Source of the DNA: an uncultured Collinsella sp.
GTDB lineage: Bacteria; Actinomycetota; Coriobacteriia; Coriobacteriales; Coriobacteriaceae
Length of the DNA stretch: 15,596 nucleotides
NCBI GenBank assembly: GCA_900553215.1
Contig: USCJ01000012.1
Location: 1-15,596, forward strand
Reading direction: 5' to 3'
The translations under genes were made by a program, and so were the position numbers. Under the pieces are notes generated by a model. It ran no database searches. It was given only the letters and a program-made list of their open reading frames with translations, and had not been told where the DNA came from. Shown here in pieces: positions 13,438 to 15,596 of the stretch (its first letter is position 1; each line of letters starts with the position of its first letter).

Positions 13438-13815
13438 TCATGCTGCTCCGCATATACCGTCGTTCCCCGTACGATCGATTGGCTTTTCGATCACGTCAAA
13501 CTTAGCATCAAGTTCCCTCAGGAGCGATCTCACCCGCTGGGCACAATCATAATCGGCAAACGAGATACTCAACATGCGAGCAACCTGGTTAGATGTCCGG
13601 ACCCCATAGAAATGCTCCAGGGCCACAAGCCCCTCGTGCGCCACAAACGTCTCAACCACATGCGGCGACTCCTCGTAGCACCATTGGGTCAACGGACCCT
13701 CGCTCGTCTGTCGAACCACCAGGCCACCCATGCCAGACGGCTCACACGTCACAAGCAGGTACTCCCCGCCCTCGTCGCTCTCAAACAAAACCACCCGATC
13801 ATCAAACAGCTCCAT
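13438..13815 (-). CDS. Orphan small protein, unknown function, likely SOS-controlled
   Basis: I do not recognise this 125-residue soluble acidic protein. It begins MELFDDRVVLFESDEGGEYL with alternating beta-strand patterns (VVLFES, YLLVTCEP, GGLVVRQ). It then has a helical half (SPHVVETFVAHEGLVALEHFYG; SNQVARMLSISFADYDCAQRVRSLLREL). No catalytic motif, membrane helix or signal peptide is visible. AAAGGGG lies 6 nt before the ATG, which supports it as a real gene. Its promoter region holds GAACAGTTGTTC, a perfect GAACA-N2-TGTTC LexA-type palindrome about 60 nt upstream. It is transcribed alone between serS and tRNA-Arg, with no clear terminator of its own before the tRNA promoter. Confidence 0.75.
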   Translation of the reverse strand: MELFDDRVVLFESDEGGEYLLVTCEPSGMGGLVVRQTSEGPLTQWCYEESPHVVETFVAHEGLVALEHFYGVRTSNQVARMLSISFADYDCAQRVRSLLRELDAKFDVIEKPIDRTGNDGICGAA

Positions 13816-13848
13816 CGCGTCCCCTTTCTCTCGCTCTTATTTAGCAAA

Positions 13849-13854
13849 AGCATA
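13849..13854 (-). promoter_or_regulatory. Possible -10 of the 125-aa orphan gene
   Basis: TATGCT on the minus strand lies 34 nt before the ATG. The -35 position 17-18 nt upstream (TCTGTA or TTCTGT) adjoins the LexA-like palindrome, so a bound repressor would block polymerase. The -35 is weak. Confidence 0.35.
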
Positions 13855-13866
13855 GCAGGTAGATGG

Positions 13867-13887
13867 CTGTATACAGAACAGTTGTTC
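13867..13887. promoter_or_regulatory. LexA (SOS) box candidate with adjacent palindrome
   Basis: GAACAGTTGTTC (13876-13887) matches the Gram-positive and actinobacterial LexA operator core GAACA-N2-TGTTC exactly. A second perfect palindrome CTGTATACAG (13867-13876) abuts it. It lies 61-72 nt before the 125-aa gene. No other gene starts nearby, because serS ends toward it. Confidence 0.6.
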
Positions 13888-13934
13888 GTGTGTTTTCTAT
13901 TGAGCTGTCCGCACGGCATGGTATGGCCGCACAC

Positions 13935-13963
13935 AAAAAGGGCACCCCAAAAAGGAGTGCCCT
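13935..13963 (-). terminator. Terminator of serS
   Basis: On the minus strand AGGGCACTCC, a TTTTT loop and GGGGTGCCCT form a 10-bp stem with one T.G pair followed by TTTTG. It lies 23 nt past the serS stop. Confidence 0.92.
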
Positions 13964-13986
13964 AGCAAATCGCTTATGCAGCCAAT

Positions 13987-15270
13987 CTACGCGACCGGCT
14001 CGATCTTCTCGAGGCCGCCCATGTAGGGACGCAGAACCTCGGGGATCGTGATGGTGCCGTCAGCGTTCTGGTAGTTCTCCAGAATGGCTGCCATGGTACG
14101 GCCAGCCGGTAGACCGGAACCGTTGAGGGTGTGCAGATAGCGCGAACCCTTGAAGTTCTCGGGGTCGCGATACTTGATGTTGGCGCGACGGGCCTGGAAG
14201 TCACCGCAGTTGGAGCAGGAGCTGATCTCCTTGTAGGCGTTGTAGCTCGGCAGCCAGACCTCGACGTCGTAGGTCTGACGGGCGGAGAAGCCCAGGTCGC
14301 CGGTGCACAGGCTAATCACGCGATACGGAAGACCCAGCTGCTGCAGCAGGAACTCGGCCTCGGCGGTCATGCTCTCGAGCTCCTCGTCGGACTCCTCCGG
14401 CTTGGCAAACTTGACCATCTCGACCTTGTCGAACTCGTGCTGGCGAATGATGCCGCGGGTATCGCGACCAGCGGAGCCGGCCTCCTCGCGGAAGCAGGGG
14501 GTGAAGGCGGTGTAGCGGCGCGGCAGGGTATCGGCGTCGAGGACCTCACCGGCGTGCAGGTTGGTGAGCACGACCTCGGCGGTGGGGATCAGGAAGTTGT
14601 CGCCCGAGACGTGATAGGCGTCGTCCTCGAACTTGGGCAGCTGGCCCGTGCCGAACATGGTCTGACGCTTGACGACGATGGGCGGCCACCACTCCTTAAA
14701 ACCACGGCTGGTGTGCGTATCGAGGAAGAAGTTGATGAGGGCGCGCTCAAGACGGGCGCCGGCGCCACCGAGAACGGTGAAGCGGCTGCCGGAGAGCTTG
14801 TTGCCGCGCTCGAAGTCAAGGATGTCGAGGTCGGTGCCCAGATCCCAGTGCGGCTTAAAGTCGAAGTCGAACTCGCGCGGGGTGCCCCAACGACGGCGCT
14901 CGATGTTCTCGTCCTCGTCCTTGCCGTACGGCGTGGCCTCGCAAGGAATGTTGGGCAGGTGAGCCATGAAGTCGTACTGCTCCTGCTCGAGGGCGGTGCG
15001 GCGCTCGGCCAGACCGTCAATCTTCTCGTTGACGGCGCGCACGGCCTCCTTGGCGGCCTCGGCCTCGTCCTTCTTGCCCTCCTTCATCAGGGCGCCGATC
15101 TTCTTGGACTCGGCATTGCGCGTGGCTTGAAGTTCCTCAACCTCGGTGATGACGGCACGACGCTCGTCGTCGAGCTCAAAGAACTTCTCGCGATCCCAAG
15201 ACGTCTGGCGGTTAGCCATGGCGACATCGATGGCATCGGGGTTCTCGCGAACAAACTTGATATCAAGCAT
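13987..15270 (-). CDS. serS: Seryl-tRNA synthetase
   Basis: This class II aminoacyl-tRNA synthetase charges tRNA-Ser in the cytosol. The 427 residues match the usual bacterial size. The N-terminal long helical hairpin that grips the tRNA variable arm is at ~25-105 ([29 protein letters not shown] and on). The catalytic core has motif 2 [20 protein letters not shown], including the SerRS-specific GSAGRDT, and motif 3 [16 protein letters not shown]. The preceding [10 protein letters not shown] and [12 protein letters not shown] are also SerRS hallmarks. An in-frame ATG at 15297 exists, but GGAGG lies 5 nt before the ATG at 15268-15270 and [14 protein letters not shown] is the normal SerRS N terminus. 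The leader is short, and no T-box-like structure was seen. It is monocistronic and ends at a strong terminator. Confidence 0.97.
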   Translation of the reverse strand: MLDIKFVRENPDAIDVAMANRQTSWDREKFFELDDERRAVITEVEELQATRNAESKKIGALMKEGKKDEAEAAKEAVRAVNEKIDGLAERRTALEQEQYDFMAHLPNIPCEATPYGKDEDENIERRRWGTPREFDFDFKPHWDLGTDLDILDFERGNKLSGSRFTVLGGAGARLERALINFFLDTHTSRGFKEWWPPIVVKRQTMFGTGQLPKFEDDAYHVSGDNFLIPTAEVVLTNLHAGEVLDADTLPRRYTAFTPCFREEAGSAGRDTRGIIRQHEFDKVEMVKFAKPEESDEELESMTAEAEFLLQQLGLPYRVISLCTGDLGFSARQTYDVEVWLPSYNAYKEISSCSNCGDFQARRANIKYRDPENFKGSRYLHTLNGSGLPAGRTMAAILENYQNADGTITIPEVLRPYMGGLEKIEPVA

Positions 15271-15326
15271 TAGATCCTCCGGCGATATACATTCCATTTA
15301 GGTTGCAACCTTGTACATGTATGGGC

Positions 15327-15356
15327 AAGTATATACTTATGAGCGTTTACGACCCA
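15327..15356. promoter_or_regulatory. Divergent promoter region of serS and the 57-aa gene
   Basis: AAGTATATACTT (15327-15338) is a perfect 12-bp palindrome, so it offers a TATACT -10 on both strands. For serS, TTGGGT (minus strand, near 15352-15357) lies about 18 nt upstream. For the small gene TTGTAC (15311-15316) is 15 nt from its TATACT. The two promoters would overlap face to face. This is inference from hexamers. Confidence 0.4.
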
Positions 15357-15381
15357 ACTCAACTACGCAAGAAGGCACCCA

Positions 15382-15555
15382 ATGGACGCAGTTTTTTCCT
15401 TTTTGTTTGGCACCCGCACCGGTTTTGCCATCCTTTTCGCCGGCGGCATCCTGCTGTTTGCGATTCTTGCCTTTGTAATGGAGAAGCGCACCCATAAGAT
15501 GTATGTCGACCGCGGCCCCAAGTCCGAGGACGAAGAAGACAGCTTCTGGGACTAA
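15382..15555 (+). CDS. 57-residue single-pass membrane protein, unknown function
   Basis: This short gene begins MDAVFSFLFGTRTGFAILFA and is 57 residues long. One strong hydrophobic helix spans ~13-32, followed by a basic patch EKRTHK and a very acidic tail (KSEDEEDSFWD), so the C terminus is probably cytoplasmic. AAGG lies 6 nt before the ATG, and TAA closes the frame. The overlapping +1 frame, longer on paper, encodes a Cys/His/Arg-rich sequence with no plausible fold, so the membrane protein is the better reading. It diverges from serS. The function is unknown. Confidence 0.65.
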   Translation: MDAVFSFLFGTRTGFAILFAGGILLFAILAFVMEKRTHKMYVDRGPKSEDEEDSFWD

Positions 15556-15561
15556 CCCGCC

Positions 15562-15588
15562 AAAAAGGGACAGGTTTATTTTGGTCGG
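15562..15588. repeat. GGGACAGG-type repeat at the right edge
   Basis: AAAAAGGGACAGGTTTATTT and the following TTGGTCGG start 7 nt after the 57-aa gene stop. The AGGGACAG core is shared with the element at the cpsB 3' end. It is likely a dispersed intergenic repeat, and more of it may lie beyond the window. Confidence 0.4.
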
Positions 15589-15596
15589 TTTTATCT

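Noticed and set aside
14131..15273. Long plus-strand frame opposite serS
   Set aside because: It is a shadow of serS, with a Leu/Val/Gly-rich translation and no motif.
15271..15381. T-box leader for serS
   Set aside because: The leader is only about 60 nt, with no specifier hairpin, T-box sequence or terminator/antiterminator pair.
15303..15497. 64-residue plus-strand frame before and over the 57-aa gene
   Set aside because: The Cys/His/Arg-rich translation has no ribosome site at its start. The alternative frame has a clean membrane helix, ribosome site and stop.

Overview
The window looks like a chromosomal segment of a Coriobacteriia (Actinomycetota), most like Collinsella. This is inference from moderately high G+C, GTG starts, strong AGGAG-type ribosome sites and gene content; no 16S or other taxonomic marker is present. 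Almost every gene lies on the minus strand, so the transcription order runs from high to low coordinates.

From the right end: a 57-residue single-pass membrane protein (+) diverges from serS (seryl-tRNA synthetase). serS ends at a strong terminator. Next come an orphan 125-residue gene with a LexA/SOS-type operator in its promoter, tRNA-Arg(ACG), an 813-residue TPR-like protein of unknown function and tRNA-Ser(GCU). Between tRNA-Ser and the dac locus lies a 320-bp block without protein genes. It holds two 89-bp direct repeats carrying copies of the tRNA-Ser 3' end, three terminators and a 101-bp hairpin-rich insert.

The middle holds the only other plus-strand locus, a PBP5-type D-alanyl-D-alanine carboxypeptidase. 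It is broken by a frameshift exactly where it looks like a fusion of two diverged paralogues. It diverges from a VanR/VanS-like two-component pair. Downstream of that pair are pstB (phosphate-transport ATPase, without pstSCA or phoU in the window) and a second OmpR/PhoR-like pair of the PhoB/PhoR kind. A triplet of PhoP/PhoB-box-like hexamers sits upstream of pstB.

The left part holds a compact capsule/exopolysaccharide control operon: cpsC (Wzz-like co-polymerase), cpsD (BY-kinase) and cpsB (PHP-domain tyrosine phosphatase). It is followed by a GNAT acetyltransferase and the 5' end of htpG, whose leader contains a terminator-like hairpin. GGGAC-containing dispersed repeats touch the 3' ends of cpsB and the acetyltransferase and recur at the right edge of the window.

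No CRISPR array, transposase, integrase or complete novel system was found. The least explained signals are the tRNA-associated inverted T-arm modules, the chimeric dac gene, the SOS-box orphan gene and the htpG leader hairpin.
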